This document shows positions 9,273 through 18,899 of a stretch of 64,000 bases of DNA, one piece after another. Position 1 is the stretch's first letter. Each line of letters opens with the position of its first letter. The stretch comes from CBDANZ01 sp965197865 (GTDB taxonomy: Bacteria > Acidobacteriota > Vicinamibacteria > Vicinamibacterales > CAVVIG01): assembly GCA_965197865.1 (NCBI GenBank), contig CBDANZ010000002.1, forward strand, positions 496,001-560,000, given 5' to 3'. The translations under genes were made by a program, and so were the position numbers. The notes below the pieces were generated by a model. That model saw only the letters and a program-made list of their open reading frames with translations, ran no database searches and was not told where the DNA came from.

Positions 9273-9784
9273 CGTTAACCTCCTACTGGGCGGCAGTATA
9301 CCTGCAAGATGACACAAGACGATGGGGCCGTTGGCCGCCCCGTCATCGCGAGGGGTGGCGCGATGTGCTTACAAGCCACATGTCGTTCGAACGAGGCGCG
9401 CTATCCCGTTGATGACCAGAGGAGTGCGCCACGCCTATCAATAACATTCTCCACGTGGCCAACAACATGTTCGATGCGCTTTGACGAGGCCAGACGCCAG
9501 CGTGTAATATCTCCAGTCTCGTAGTCGTTGTCCCGTCGTCGGCGCGACGGAGCGCAGGGTGTGCTGCAGGTCGCGTCAGAGCGTCGCAAGGAGGACGAGA
9601 TGGATCTTCGCATCACGGTCCGTCTCACGCTTGGGGGCTGGGCTCCTGTCGGCAACGTCTGGACGTCGAACTTGCCGACGTATTTGTCGGAGAAGTCAGT
9701 GGAGTCCTGTGAGAGCCGGCTGTTATTGTTTTGGTTAGTGCGGCACAGATTCGCCGGCCACCACCCGCTGCCTTGGGGCCTCTC

Positions 9785-9880
9785 GGCGGCCGCGACTTCC
9801 GGTACGGCGGCAGCTATCTGCAGCCTACGGAGGGATTGGATGGTCGGCTATTCAAACTTCGGCGCGCGACCAATTTCTAG
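9785..9880 (+). pseudogene. TonB-dependent receptor C-terminal remnant
   Basis: About 30 codons ending in a stop at 9878-9880 read RYGGSYLQPTEGLDGRLFKL. This resembles the last two strands of the carboxypeptidase-regulatory-like TonB receptors common in Acidobacteria (YGSSWLRP...LDGRLFKFG). Sequence upstream in the 9273-9785 gap cannot be joined to it with confidence, and no other gene is visible there. A clearer remnant of the same type is at 63718-63936. Confidence 0.5.
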
Positions 9881-9991
9881 GCCGCTCCGCCGGGTGAGGC
9901 CTGCGACGCGGCCCACCTGAGCGCTTTCTACGGTAGTTCCGCGACTCCGGACTCGATCCATTCCAGGTTAGGCTGTGTCAAGGAGGAGGGC

Positions 9992-12418
9992 ATGAGGGCA
10001 CGAATGAATGCGCGTCGTGGACCCGCTTTGGGATTGTTGTTGGCCTGTGTGGGCGCGTCCTTCATGCCGTCAGCCTTTGCGGATCAGCCTAGTGAAGATC
10101 ACCGCTTGCCACCGGGCCGGGAGTGGCTGCACGTCGGCGGCGACTTGGGGAACACCCGTCATTCAACCCTCACGCAGATCAACAGACAGACGGTCAAGGG
10201 TTTGGGCGGCGCCTGGATGTCGAAGCGGTTTGACGATGGTGCCAGCTCGCGTGCGACCCCCGTTGTCAAGGACGGCCTGATGTTCATGACGGCGGGCGCA
10301 CGGGTGTACGCGCTGAACGCAAGAAACGGCGAGACGATCTGGACGTACCAAACCGAGACACGGCAACGGCCGAGCGATGGCTCGAACTTGATCAGGGCGG
10401 GTCTGGGGACGCCCGATAAAGAAGGCGTGGCGCTCGGCGAGGGATTGGTATTCGTGGGCCTCGGGGATGCGCGTGTGATTGCGCTCCGGCAAGAAACCGG
10501 CGAACTCGTTTGGGATCAGTATGTCGGCGACGATCCGCCACACAAGGGTCAAGCGATCTCCGGTGCGCCGATCTACACTCGCGGCCTCGTCGTGGTCGGG
10601 ATGGCTGCGGACTTTGGTATGCGTGGCCGGATCGCCGCGTTAAATGCGAGTACTGGCCGCGAAGTGTGGCACTTCTTCACGGTGCCGGGGCCTGGCGAGC
10701 CAGGCCATGAGACGTGGCCTGAGAACAGCGAGGTGTGGAGGCTGGGCGGAGGAGCCATATGGCTAGTCGGGGCTGTCGATCCTGATTTAGGGCTAGTGTA
10801 TTTTGCCACGGGCAACCCAGCGCCGCAGTTTGGCGGCGAAGCCAGGCCCGGCGACAACCTCTTTACTGCTTCGGTGATTGCCCTTGATGTCGAAACCGGG
10901 AAATTGCGGTGGCACAACCAGCTCGTGCACCACGACATCTGGGAGGCGGATATCTCCGTTTCTCCGATGATGTTCGATACGGAGCTCGGAGGGCGGACAC
11001 GGAAAGCCCTGGCGGCCATGCGCGCCGACGGTTATCTATTTCTGCTAGATCGCGAGACGGGCAAACCGCTGCTGCCCGTCGAAGAGCGGCCCGTGAGGCA
11101 AGAAGCGCGCGTATACACCGCGAAGACGCAGCCGTTTCCTGTCGGAGCCGATCGCATGCTGCCCGATTGCACGGAGTGGCGGGCGAAACTTCCTCGCTGG
11201 CTTTCTGGGTTTGAGCTTGGTTGTTTCTTCTCACCGGTCTATCTCGATCCGCCGAACCTTCTGGCGCCGTCCTTTTTTGGCGTGCGCACGATCCCGATGG
11301 CCTACGGTCCGTCCACTGGCTACGTCTACGCAACAGGCACAGCAACACTGGAATGGCTGAGACGAACCGATGATCCGTATTTTGTACCTCTCAACAACGC
11401 CCGACGGGTGCCGGGCCTGGAGCGCTATGGTGTCATGGCAGCCATTGACAGCCGAACCGGTCGAATCGTCTGGAAGAAAGACTTCCCGGCGGGCCGCGCC
11501 CGCGGTGTGACGACCACGGCCGGAGGTCTCCTCTTCGCTTTGGCGGCGGACGGATACCTGCAAGCCTACGATGTCAAGACTGGCGAGCTGCTGTGGCAGT
11601 TCGAGACCGGGTTCTTAGCCGCTGGCGGGCCGGTTGCGTCCTACGAGATCGATGGGGTGCAATACCTAGCGCTCTCCGCCGGACCCGCCGTGTGGGCGTT
11701 CAGTCTTGGTGGCACCGTTCCGCCGGTTCCAGCGTACCGGCCGCTGCCGAATGATGACATTTTCTCGGGGCCGATCGAGGACACCGCCGACGTCGAGACC
11801 GCTTCCCTCTGGCGCGAGCTCGGCGCGACGGGGACACGCTACACGATGGACGAACACGCCTTCGATCCGTTTCGGGCGCGGGTTAGGGTGGGAGCCCGGG
11901 TGACGTGGGTCAACAACGGGAAACTAGTTCACAGGGTCACGGCGCACGATGGATCGTGGACGACTGGCCGCCTCGAACCGGCGCAAACCGGTTCGGTCAT
12001 CTTCAGCAAACCCGGGCGGCATACCTACATCTGCACGGACCATCCGTGGGCGTACGGTCAGCTGATCGTCACCGACGAGCAGGCGCAGAACGGTGTCTAT
12101 ACCAATGAGCAAGCCGCGCGCGGCGGCGCGGCATACGCGCAACACTGCGGCAGTTGTCATGCGGACGATCTTGGCGGCCGTGAACCAGCCCCGGCGCTGA
12201 CTGGGAGTGCGTTTCTGGCACGGTGGGGCGGCCGCAGCCTGGGTGACTTATTCAGTACGATGCGCGCCACGATGCCGCCAGAAGCCTCCGGCAGTTTGAG
12301 CGAGCAGACATATCTCGACCTGGCGGCTTTTGTCCTTCGAGCCAACCAATTGCCGACCGGTGAAGAAGAGCTCAGAGCTGGATCAGAGGCGCTCAGGCGC
12401 ACCGTGTCTGATAGGTGA
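9992..12418 (+). CDS. Quinoprotein-cupredoxin-cytochrome c fusion
   Basis: An 808-residue exported three-domain redox protein. Residues about 35-590 are a PQQ propeller of the glucose/alcohol dehydrogenase superfamily (GNPAPQFGGEARPGDN, HHDIWEADI). Residues about 620-695 are a cupredoxin: LVHRVT and YICTDHPWAYG supply two His and one Cys, but no Met follows at the expected axial position. The last 110 residues are a cytochrome c with CGSCH and ATMPPEA. No vicinal cysteine pair is present, and Glu replaces the usual catalytic Asp (WEAD). The fusion would pass electrons from PQQ through copper to haem inside one polypeptide. AAGGAGGAGGGC precedes the ATG. A full-length paralog is encoded at 27268-29709. 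Confidence 0.88.
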   Translation: MRARMNARRGPALGLLLACVGASFMPSAFADQPSEDHRLPPGREWLHVGGDLGNTRHSTLTQINRQTVKGLGGAWMSKRFDDGASSRATPVVKDGLMFMTAGARVYALNARNGETIWTYQTETRQRPSDGSNLIRAGLGTPDKEGVALGEGLVFVGLGDARVIALRQETGELVWDQYVGDDPPHKGQAISGAPIYTRGLVVVGMAADFGMRGRIAALNASTGREVWHFFTVPGPGEPGHETWPENSEVWRLGGGAIWLVGAVDPDLGLVYFATGNPAPQFGGEARPGDNLFTASVIALDVETGKLRWHNQLVHHDIWEADISVSPMMFDTELGGRTRKALAAMRADGYLFLLDRETGKPLLPVEERPVRQEARVYTAKTQPFPVGADRMLPDCTEWRAKLPRWLSGFELGCFFSPVYLDPPNLLAPSFFGVRTIPMAYGPSTGYVYATGTATLEWLRRTDDPYFVPLNNARRVPGLERYGVMAAIDSRTGRIVWKKDFPAGRARGVTTTAGGLLFALAADGYLQAYDVKTGELLWQFETGFLAAGGPVASYEIDGVQYLALSAGPAVWAFSLGGTVPPVPAYRPLPNDDIFSGPIEDTADVETASLWRELGATGTRYTMDEHAFDPFRARVRVGARVTWVNNGKLVHRVTAHDGSWTTGRLEPAQTGSVIFSKPGRHTYICTDHPWAYGQLIVTDEQAQNGVYTNEQAARGGAAYAQHCGSCHADDLGGREPAPALTGSAFLARWGGRSLGDLFSTMRATMPPEASGSLSEQTYLDLAAFVLRANQLPTGEEELRAGSEALRRTVSDR

Positions 12419-12720
12419 GCGGCGGATGATGCGCCGGTGACGAGCTTCAGGGAAAACGGCGAAATGATTTCCAGACGGCTGGAATAGCCGCCGGGGGCAT
12501 TCTGGCAAGCGTGGTCGGTGCAGTGGATTTGGACAGGCGTCGCCATGATGCGGCTGGTCGCCCTCGGCGGTCCTGAGCGATTCGCCTAGCCTGATCCCGC
12601 AGAGACGTATTCGGTCCCTTCATCAGGCCGCGCGGCGCACACGATGCGCACGAAAGCATAATGAAGGTCTCATCAGTGATCTGGCGGGCAGCTTTAGTCA
12701 AGAGGAGAAGGAAGGTACAA
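12419..12720. other. Intergenic, possible signal-peptide remnant
   Basis: No intact gene. A short plus-strand frame reads RRNDFQTAGIAAGG, which resembles a Tat signal peptide from a lost gene, but it ends soon after and cannot be named. A strong ribosome site (GAAGGAAGG) near the right edge belongs to the next gene. Confidence 0.3.
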
Positions 12721-14583
12721 GTGTGTGACTTTCACCGCTCAATTCTGCTCCGGTCGGTTGTCACGCTCGGCGTCGTGGTGTTGACCACGGCCTCCTCGAC
12801 GTTTCTTGCTCAGAATGGACCGCCGTGGAGGATTTACAAACCCGACGCGAAGTTCAGCGAGGTCTTCGGCCGCAGCATCACGATTCAGTCGGAGAGTGGA
12901 GGGCCGCGCGGTGTTGAAGATCCGACCCTGTTGCAGGCCTTGCAAGTAAGGGGCGACCATGGTGTGAACGCTCTGGCAAGAGAATCGGTGTCCGCCTTAC
13001 TGCGTTCAGTTGCGGCGGGTGCGCCCAGCACCTGCGAAGGACTCACCTCGGTCAAGCTGCCATGGGTTCGGTTTCTGTCCGCTCAGAACGTTGCGGCCAG
13101 TGAAGGCGCTCCTTCGAACTGCAAAGTGCTGGGAGTGATCGACAAGGAGATCAACTTCGAAGTGCTCTTGCCGCCTGCCGCGCAATGGAACGGGAAATTC
13201 CTGATGGGCGCCGCCGGAGGATTTCTCGGGAACCTTCAGAATAGCAGCAAGCCAGCGGCGCTTGACAGGGGGTATGCCACGGCCTCGACCGACACCGGTC
13301 ACGTGGCGCCCGAGGATGGCGGGGCCTCGTGGGCCTACCAGAACCCTGACCGGCTGGTCAACTTTGGCCACCGCGGAACCCACCTCGCGGCGGCGAACGC
13401 GAAGCTTGTCATACAGGCCTATTACCAAAAGGCCATCGCGTATTCCTACTACGTCGGATCTTCTGGCAGCGGGCGAACCGCGATGATGGAACCGCAGCGG
13501 TATCCCCAGGACTTCGACGGGGTGGTCGCGGGCTGCCCGGTCCACAACTGGACGCAGGGTCTAGGGATGGGTTATGCGTGGACGCAGCAGGCGATGTATC
13601 CCACCGCAGCAGATCACTACAACTTTACGCCGGCATTTCCGGCGGAGAAGCTGCCGTTGCTGGATGATACGGTGTACGCGAAGTGCGACGCGGTCGACGG
13701 CCTGGAGGACGGTCTCATCGCCGATCCGCGGGCGTGCCGTTTTGATCCAGTGATGGACCTTCCTCGCTGTGTGGCTGGAGAGGACAAGCCAGACTGTTTC
13801 ACGCGTCAGCAGGCCGAGCTGATCGGGAAGATCCACCACGGGCCGTCGAACTCGACGGGGCAGATTGTGCCGGGGTGGACCTATGGAGGCGCAGCCATCC
13901 CCGGGGCTTGGGTGCCGGCGCCGGGGGAGCGCTCGCGCCGCGGTTACGTGATTGGCGCGCCCATGGGGCAGGCGCCGTATTCGAGTCGGCACTACCTACT
14001 TGGGAACGAGACGCTTAGATATCTGGTCTTCGGTGATCCCTCGTACGATCTTCATAGCTTCAACTTCGAGACGGACGTGCCGGCCACACAGGCGGCCGCC
14101 GCCCAGATCGATGCGGTGGACCCCGACCTGCGGGCGTTCAAGGCGCGCGGCGGCAAGTTGATCATGTGGATCGGCTGGAGCGACTTCACTCACAACCCCT
14201 TGTCTTCGGTGAGCTATTACGAGAGTGTCGTGCGCACGATGGGCGGACGACAGTCGGTCGGAACGTTTGCCCGCCTATTCATGGTGCCTGGCATGGGTCT
14301 TTGCCGCGGCGGCGATCCCCGCCGCAAGATACCAACTATTGCGGACTTCCTGACGCCGCTCGAGCAATGGGTCGAGCACGGCGTCGCCCCGGCCAGAATT
14401 ATCGCGTCGCACATCGCGTCACAGAGCAACCGGGAGGTGTCCGCTCCGCCCCACGGCATGCCGATTCTGTTTCCTGTGGATCGGACGCGTCCCCTTTGCC
14501 CGTACCCCCAGGTGGCGGCCTACAAGGGAGCGGGCAGCATCGACGAAGCCGCGAACTTCGTCTGCCGCGATCCGAATCCATGA
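12721..14583 (+). CDS. Tannase/feruloyl esterase-like protein with altered active site
   Basis: A 620-residue exported member of the tannase/feruloyl esterase family, which hydrolyses galloyl or feruloyl esters. Family landmarks are clear: WNGKFLMGAAGGFLG, YATASTDTGH, MEPQRYPQDFDGVVAG, a calcium-loop-like Cys-rich segment (CDAVDGLEDGLIADP), WSDFTHNPLSS carrying the Asp, and FMVPGMG. Two catalytic features are missing. The elbow normally GCSTGGR reads GSSGSGR, so the Cys that pairs with the His-adjacent Cys is Ser. The usual GMGHCGGG reads GMGLCRGG, so the catalytic His is Leu (CTT). Activity is therefore doubtful. GTG at 12721 follows GAAGGAAGG; an ATG 60 bases upstream has no such site. Confidence 0.85.
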   Translation: MCDFHRSILLRSVVTLGVVVLTTASSTFLAQNGPPWRIYKPDAKFSEVFGRSITIQSESGGPRGVEDPTLLQALQVRGDHGVNALARESVSALLRSVAAGAPSTCEGLTSVKLPWVRFLSAQNVAASEGAPSNCKVLGVIDKEINFEVLLPPAAQWNGKFLMGAAGGFLGNLQNSSKPAALDRGYATASTDTGHVAPEDGGASWAYQNPDRLVNFGHRGTHLAAANAKLVIQAYYQKAIAYSYYVGSSGSGRTAMMEPQRYPQDFDGVVAGCPVHNWTQGLGMGYAWTQQAMYPTAADHYNFTPAFPAEKLPLLDDTVYAKCDAVDGLEDGLIADPRACRFDPVMDLPRCVAGEDKPDCFTRQQAELIGKIHHGPSNSTGQIVPGWTYGGAAIPGAWVPAPGERSRRGYVIGAPMGQAPYSSRHYLLGNETLRYLVFGDPSYDLHSFNFETDVPATQAAAAQIDAVDPDLRAFKARGGKLIMWIGWSDFTHNPLSSVSYYESVVRTMGGRQSVGTFARLFMVPGMGLCRGGDPRRKIPTIADFLTPLEQWVEHGVAPARIIASHIASQSNREVSAPPHGMPILFPVDRTRPLCPYPQVAAYKGAGSIDEAANFVCRDPNP

Positions 14584-14876
14584 GGCATCCGGGCGCCTGG
14601 AAGCCCATGACGGGCGGTTTGCCGGACTTAAGGAAGCTGTTGCCCGGGCCGAATTGAAGTGCTAGTGTCGGGCGATTGTGCCTCGGCCAACCCAGGTGTG
14701 CGAACTGTATGACATCTCGCTGGCGAAGGTCTTGCCGGTCAACAACCTGGTGATACGAGCGTCGAAGTGTGGGAAGCCGAAGCGCGTCAATGTAAGAACT
14801 AGTACCCACGGGGGATAGGAAAGTACGCGCGGGCGGTAGTGTTGACACGTCAAGGACACGTTGAAAGCGAGGTTCT

Positions 14877-16124
14877 ATGAGCCATCGATATCTGGCAGGT
14901 GGGGGCGCGCTGGCGGTCACGGTCGCACTCCTTCTGGCCTCGACCTCCCTCGTGGGCCAGGCCCCGACGGCAAAAGCGGGTCCGGCGCCCACGACACCGT
15001 GGGGCGCTGCGGATCTACAGGGGATTTGGGTGCATTTGTATCAGACTCCCTTGCAACGCCCTCCGCAGTATGCCAACCAAGAGGTTTTCACTGACGAGGA
15101 ACGGGCCTCCCTGGATAAACGACGCGCGGCGCTTCTGGGGCGTGATCAGCGCGGGAAGAAGGGGACCGAAGAAGACGTCGCCGGCGCCTACAACGCCCTG
15201 TTTTCAATGAGGCGCCCGACCGGCCGACGTACGTCGCTGATTGTGGATCCGCCGGATGGGAGAGTTCCTCCCGCAATGCCGGGGGTTCAGAAGAGGCGGG
15301 CTGAGATACGCGCGTTTCAGCTCGCGTTGCTGCAGAATACGGAGACGTGCAAGAACGACCTGCCCGAATGCCGCGGCGGGACGTATGGGCCGCCGTCACC
15401 CAAACGAGACGGGGTGTTTCCGTACTACAACATGACGTCGTTGATGTCCCCTTATGTGAATCGCCATGACAATCCGGAGGACTCAACTATGGGCGAGCGC
15501 TGTATGTCCGGCACCCTACCTAGTTTGACCGGGATCCGCCGGATCGTACAGTCGCCCGAATCGGTGTCGATTTACTCCGAGAGGGGCCCGATACAGCGCA
15601 TCATCCCCATCACGACGCGCCCGCATCACTCCCCGAAAGTGCGCCGGTGGTGGGGGGACTCGCGTGGCCATTGGGAGGGCCGGACGCTGGTGGTCGACGT
15701 TACCAATTTCACCTCGAAGACTGACTTCTGGGGATCACGTGAGAACCTGCATCTCGTCGAGCGCTGGACACGTCTCGACGCAAACACGCTCGAGTACGCC
15801 GTCACGCTGGAAGACCCGACAACGTGGGCGAGACCGTGGACTGTCAAGGTGGAACTGACCCGGCAGGACAATCAGGCGAATCGAATCTATTATGAGCCCC
15901 GGTGCATCGAGGGGAACTACGGTCTGCCGGGCCAGCTCACTGGCTCTCGCGCCGACGAGAAGGTCTTCGCCGAGGGGCGCGGGCCCCATCCGGCGACACG
16001 GGACTCTTCGGGGAGGGGAGTGGGAACCGACGACAATCAAGATCCGTTAACCTGCTCGCCGGGGGGATCGCGCTGCGATGCTGGGGACCCCGACACGTTC
16101 AAGAAGGCCGCGGCGTCTAAGTGA
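14877..16124 (+). CDS. PDLQGIW-family secreted protein, subfamily A copy 1
   Basis: A 415-residue exported protein of unknown function. After a signal peptide (to about SLVGQ) comes TPWGAADLQGIW, the family signature, then SLIVDPPDGRVPP, a Cys-containing CRGGTYGPPSP, PYYNM, and the conserved C-terminal block WWGDSRGHWEGRTLVVDVTNF, LHLVERWTRLDANTLEY and WARPWT, with YEPRCIEGN near the end. (Residues are given as separate short motifs.) Close tandem paralog of the next gene. GAGG five bases upstream supports the start. No catalytic motif of a known enzyme class is visible. Repeated Cys, His and Trp positions suggest a stable extracytoplasmic fold or ligand-binding role, which is inference only. 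Confidence 0.8.
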   Translation: MSHRYLAGGGALAVTVALLLASTSLVGQAPTAKAGPAPTTPWGAADLQGIWVHLYQTPLQRPPQYANQEVFTDEERASLDKRRAALLGRDQRGKKGTEEDVAGAYNALFSMRRPTGRRTSLIVDPPDGRVPPAMPGVQKRRAEIRAFQLALLQNTETCKNDLPECRGGTYGPPSPKRDGVFPYYNMTSLMSPYVNRHDNPEDSTMGERCMSGTLPSLTGIRRIVQSPESVSIYSERGPIQRIIPITTRPHHSPKVRRWWGDSRGHWEGRTLVVDVTNFTSKTDFWGSRENLHLVERWTRLDANTLEYAVTLEDPTTWARPWTVKVELTRQDNQANRIYYEPRCIEGNYGLPGQLTGSRADEKVFAEGRGPHPATRDSSGRGVGTDDNQDPLTCSPGGSRCDAGDPDTFKKAAASK

Positions 16125-16238
16125 CCCCATCGGCGAAGACTCCGTTGGGGAAGCTGGTGGACACGAACGGGATGAAGCCCTGTTGGGTATTTTGGCGAGC
16201 AGACCCGGGCATGGACACCTGAAAGATTGAGGTTACTG

Positions 16239-17480
16239 ATGGGCCATCGATGTGTCGCGGGTGGGGTCGCGCTGGCGGTGGGGCTTGCGATGATTCAACT
16301 GGGGACCGTTCCAGTCGCGAGTCAGAACTCGGCGCCGACCACCGCTTGGGGCGAGCCCGACCTACAGGGCATCTGGACCGACGAATATCAGACGCCGTTG
16401 CAACGCCCTCCGCAGTTTGCCGACCGAGAGTTTTTCACCGACGAGGAACGGGCCAGCCTGGATAAACGACGCGCGGCGCTTCTGGGGCGTGATCAGCGCG
16501 GGGAGCTGGGGACCGAAGAAGACGTCGCCGGCGCCTACAACGCCCTATTTTCAATCAGGCGTCCGACCGGCCCACGCACGTCGTTGATTGTGGACCCGCC
16601 GAATGGGAGAGTGCCTCCCGTGACGCCGGCAGTGCAGAAGAGGGTGGCCGAGATACGCGCGTTTCAGCTTGCCCTCATACAAGCCACGGGGACGTGCAAG
16701 GACGACCTGCCCGAATGCCGCGGCGGGACGTATGGGCCGCCGTCACCCAAACGAGACGGGCTGTTTCCGTACTACAACATGTCGTCGTTTTCGTCGCCAT
16801 TCATGAATCGCCACGACAATCCGGAGGACGGAACCATGGGCGAGCGCTGTATGTCCAGCGTCCTGCCAGGGATCGGTGGGTACCGTCGGATTGTGCAGTC
16901 CCCCGGAACGGTGTCGATTTACTACGACGTGGGCCAGGGGCAGGGGTGGCCGCGCATCATCCCCGTGGACGGGAGTCCACATCTGCCCGCACACATCCGC
17001 CGGTGGTGGGGAGACTCGCGTGGCCATTGGGAGGGCCAGACGCTGGTCGTCGACGTCACGAATTTCACCCCGAAGACTGACTTCGGAGGCTCCCGTGAGA
17101 ACTTGCATCTCGTCGAACGCTGGACACGTCTCGACGCGAACACGATCGAGTACGCCGTCACGATGGAAGATGCGACGACCTGGACCAAGCCGTGGACCAT
17201 CAAGCAGGAACTCTCGAAGCAAGACGATCAGGCGAATCGAATCTATTACGAGCCGCGGTGTCACGAAGGCAACTACGGGATGGTCGGCCAACTTACGGGC
17301 GCCCGCGCCGACGAGAAGGCCTTCGCCGAGGGGCGCGGACCCCATCCAGCCGTACGGGACTCTTCGGGGAGGGGAGTGGGAACGGACGATAATCAAGATC
17401 CGTTAACCTGCTCGCCGGGGGGATCGCGCTGCGACGCGGGGGATCCCGAAACCTTCAAGAAGGGGCCTTCGAAGCCTTAG
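16239..17480 (+). CDS. PDLQGIW-family secreted protein, subfamily A copy 2
   Basis: A 413-residue exported paralog of the preceding gene, with long stretches of near-identical DNA (for example the region encoding SLDKRRAALLGRDQRG). Signature TTAWGEPDLQGIW follows a signal peptide. The C-terminal block GDSRGHWEGQTLVVD, LHLVERWTRLDANT and YEPRCHEGNYG is intact. The ATG at 16239 has GAGG seven bases upstream, matching the leader of other copies; an in-frame TTG slightly upstream is less likely. The gap to copy 1 is about 110 bp without an obvious terminator, so the two are probably co-transcribed. Function unknown. Confidence 0.8.
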   Translation: MGHRCVAGGVALAVGLAMIQLGTVPVASQNSAPTTAWGEPDLQGIWTDEYQTPLQRPPQFADREFFTDEERASLDKRRAALLGRDQRGELGTEEDVAGAYNALFSIRRPTGPRTSLIVDPPNGRVPPVTPAVQKRVAEIRAFQLALIQATGTCKDDLPECRGGTYGPPSPKRDGLFPYYNMSSFSSPFMNRHDNPEDGTMGERCMSSVLPGIGGYRRIVQSPGTVSIYYDVGQGQGWPRIIPVDGSPHLPAHIRRWWGDSRGHWEGQTLVVDVTNFTPKTDFGGSRENLHLVERWTRLDANTIEYAVTMEDATTWTKPWTIKQELSKQDDQANRIYYEPRCHEGNYGMVGQLTGARADEKAFAEGRGPHPAVRDSSGRGVGTDDNQDPLTCSPGGSRCDAGDPETFKKGPSKP

Positions 17481-17553
17481 CGGAATAATGCCTCCGCCGC
17501 GATCGCCGGTGTCGGATGCCGGTGATCGCGGGCGGACGGTGACTCGCCCGGGA

Positions 17554-18486
17554 TTATTGGAGCTCGTCGTAAATCACCTGCACGTTGAGCTTCAGCCGCG
17601 CAGGCTGGGGGGGTCTGTATCCCGCGTACTTTGCTGGCATCTTCCAGGCGTTCGCCACCTCATCCACCGACCGCCCGGCCTTCTTCGCCTCCTGAACCGC
17701 CGTGAGGAACTCGCGATTGAAGTCAGCGTATTCCTGCAGGTCGCTGATGGTCATCTGGGTGCTGTGGCCGGTGATAATCGTGTCGACGTTGGTCATCGAA
17801 CTGGCGGCCTTCCGGAGCGTTTCCCCGATTGCGACGCCGCTCCCGCTGTTGTTGGCGTCGAGGATGGGCAGGCTCTTTCCAGGGAAGATGTCGCCGGCGT
17901 GCGCCACCCGCAGCGCGGGAAAGACGACCCACGCGTCGCCATCTGTGTGTCCCCGCCCGAAGAAAAAGAGATCGATCCGGTCCATTCCGCTGCCGAGCGA
18001 CATCTGGTCTTTGAACGTCCGCGTGGGCATCCCTTTACCGTTGTTTTCCTTGAAGATGTTCCGGGTCTGGTCCGGAAACCCAGTGGGGGGGGCCCAGTTC
18101 TCCATGTGGGCCTTCGTATTTTCATGCGCCACGATGTCGACGGTCGCCGGAAACTCGACGTTCCCGCACACGTGATCGCAATGCGTATGGGTACTGATGA
18201 TCGTCGTGACGGGTTTGTTCGTCAACTCATTGATCTTGTCCAGCAGCGGCTGGCCCCATCCCGGATTCTTCGTATCGACGACCACAACGCCCGTGGCGCC
18301 GACGAAGACGGCGGTGTTCCCCCCCCCGCCTTTGAGCACGAACAGGTTGTCCTTCAGTTTCTCGACGTTGACAACCCGTGGAGCCTGCTGCAGTCCGCTG
18401 CCGGCCGCGGGAGGTAGGTAGGCCCGGACGACGAGCGAGAGTGAGCCAACCGTCAGCAGCACGATGAGGACCACGACTCTTCTCAT
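17554..18486 (-). CDS. Exported MBL-fold hydrolase
   Basis: A 310-residue exported metallo-beta-lactamase-superfamily enzyme. After a signal peptide come the zinc-binding THTHCDHVCG (HxHxDH), a middle GRGHTDGDAWV carrying the next His, AHAGDIFPG with the bridging Asp, and IITGHST with the last His, so the ligand set is complete. The sequence is typical of the broad 'MBL fold metallo-hydrolase' group found near quinoproteins in Acidobacteria; the substrate is unknown. The start at 18486 follows AGGAGG by six bases; an ATG 39 bases upstream does not. A 16-C tract lies about 95 bases upstream, within the likely promoter region. Confidence 0.87.
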   Translation of the reverse strand: MRRVVVLIVLLTVGSLSLVVRAYLPPAAGSGLQQAPRVVNVEKLKDNLFVLKGGGGNTAVFVGATGVVVVDTKNPGWGQPLLDKINELTNKPVTTIISTHTHCDHVCGNVEFPATVDIVAHENTKAHMENWAPPTGFPDQTRNIFKENNGKGMPTRTFKDQMSLGSGMDRIDLFFFGRGHTDGDAWVVFPALRVAHAGDIFPGKSLPILDANNSGSGVAIGETLRKAASSMTNVDTIITGHSTQMTISDLQEYADFNREFLTAVQEAKKAGRSVDEVANAWKMPAKYAGYRPPQPARLKLNVQVIYDELQ

Positions 18487-18579
18487 TGCATGCCTCCTGG
18501 TGAGAAAACACGGTGAACGGATCAACAGGGGATCGGGCGGCGTCCCCAGGCCCTGAATTGTAGCTGGATTGTAGATCGT

Positions 18580-18595
18580 CCCCCCCCCCCCCCCC
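18580..18595. repeat. 16-nt poly-C tract
   Basis: An unbroken run of 16 C in the 413-bp gap between the divergent genes starting at 18486 (minus) and 18900 (plus). On the minus strand it is poly-G about 95 bases upstream of the MBL gene. Tracts of this length slip readily and can tune promoter spacing. They can also mark assembly joins. I see no other gene or site in the gap except a weak GATAAT-like box near 18735. Confidence 0.95.
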
Positions 18596-18899
18596 TGATT
18601 CGCCTGCCCCCCTGCTCGCCGCAGGTCAGGTGTGCCCGCACGGCCCCGGACCGCGGCGGGGCGGGAGGGCCCTCCTGGCGTGTTCGGAGAGTTGGGGAAC
18701 GTGATTTTCGTTGGGAGACACTTGGGGGGGATGGGATAATGCTCGGTGCGTCCGCTGAGGCTACGTCCCTTCAGCCTTCATCCAGACGAACACTTTTGGA
18801 GTGCCCATCACCGGGCCTCTTCGAGCCGAAAGCAGCATGCGGGCGGACGCAAACGACTCGGACGGGGCTGTGCGGGTGAGTGGGGTGAGAGGAGAAGCG

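Noticed and set aside
14877..17480. Tandem A genes considered as an assembly duplication
   Set aside because: The copies differ throughout in loops, signal peptides and 3' ends, so they are true paralogs.
17488..18417. A 309-codon plus-strand ORF
   Set aside because: It is antisense to the MBL gene at 17554-18486, which has zinc motifs, signal peptide and ribosome site. The antisense frame shows no family features.
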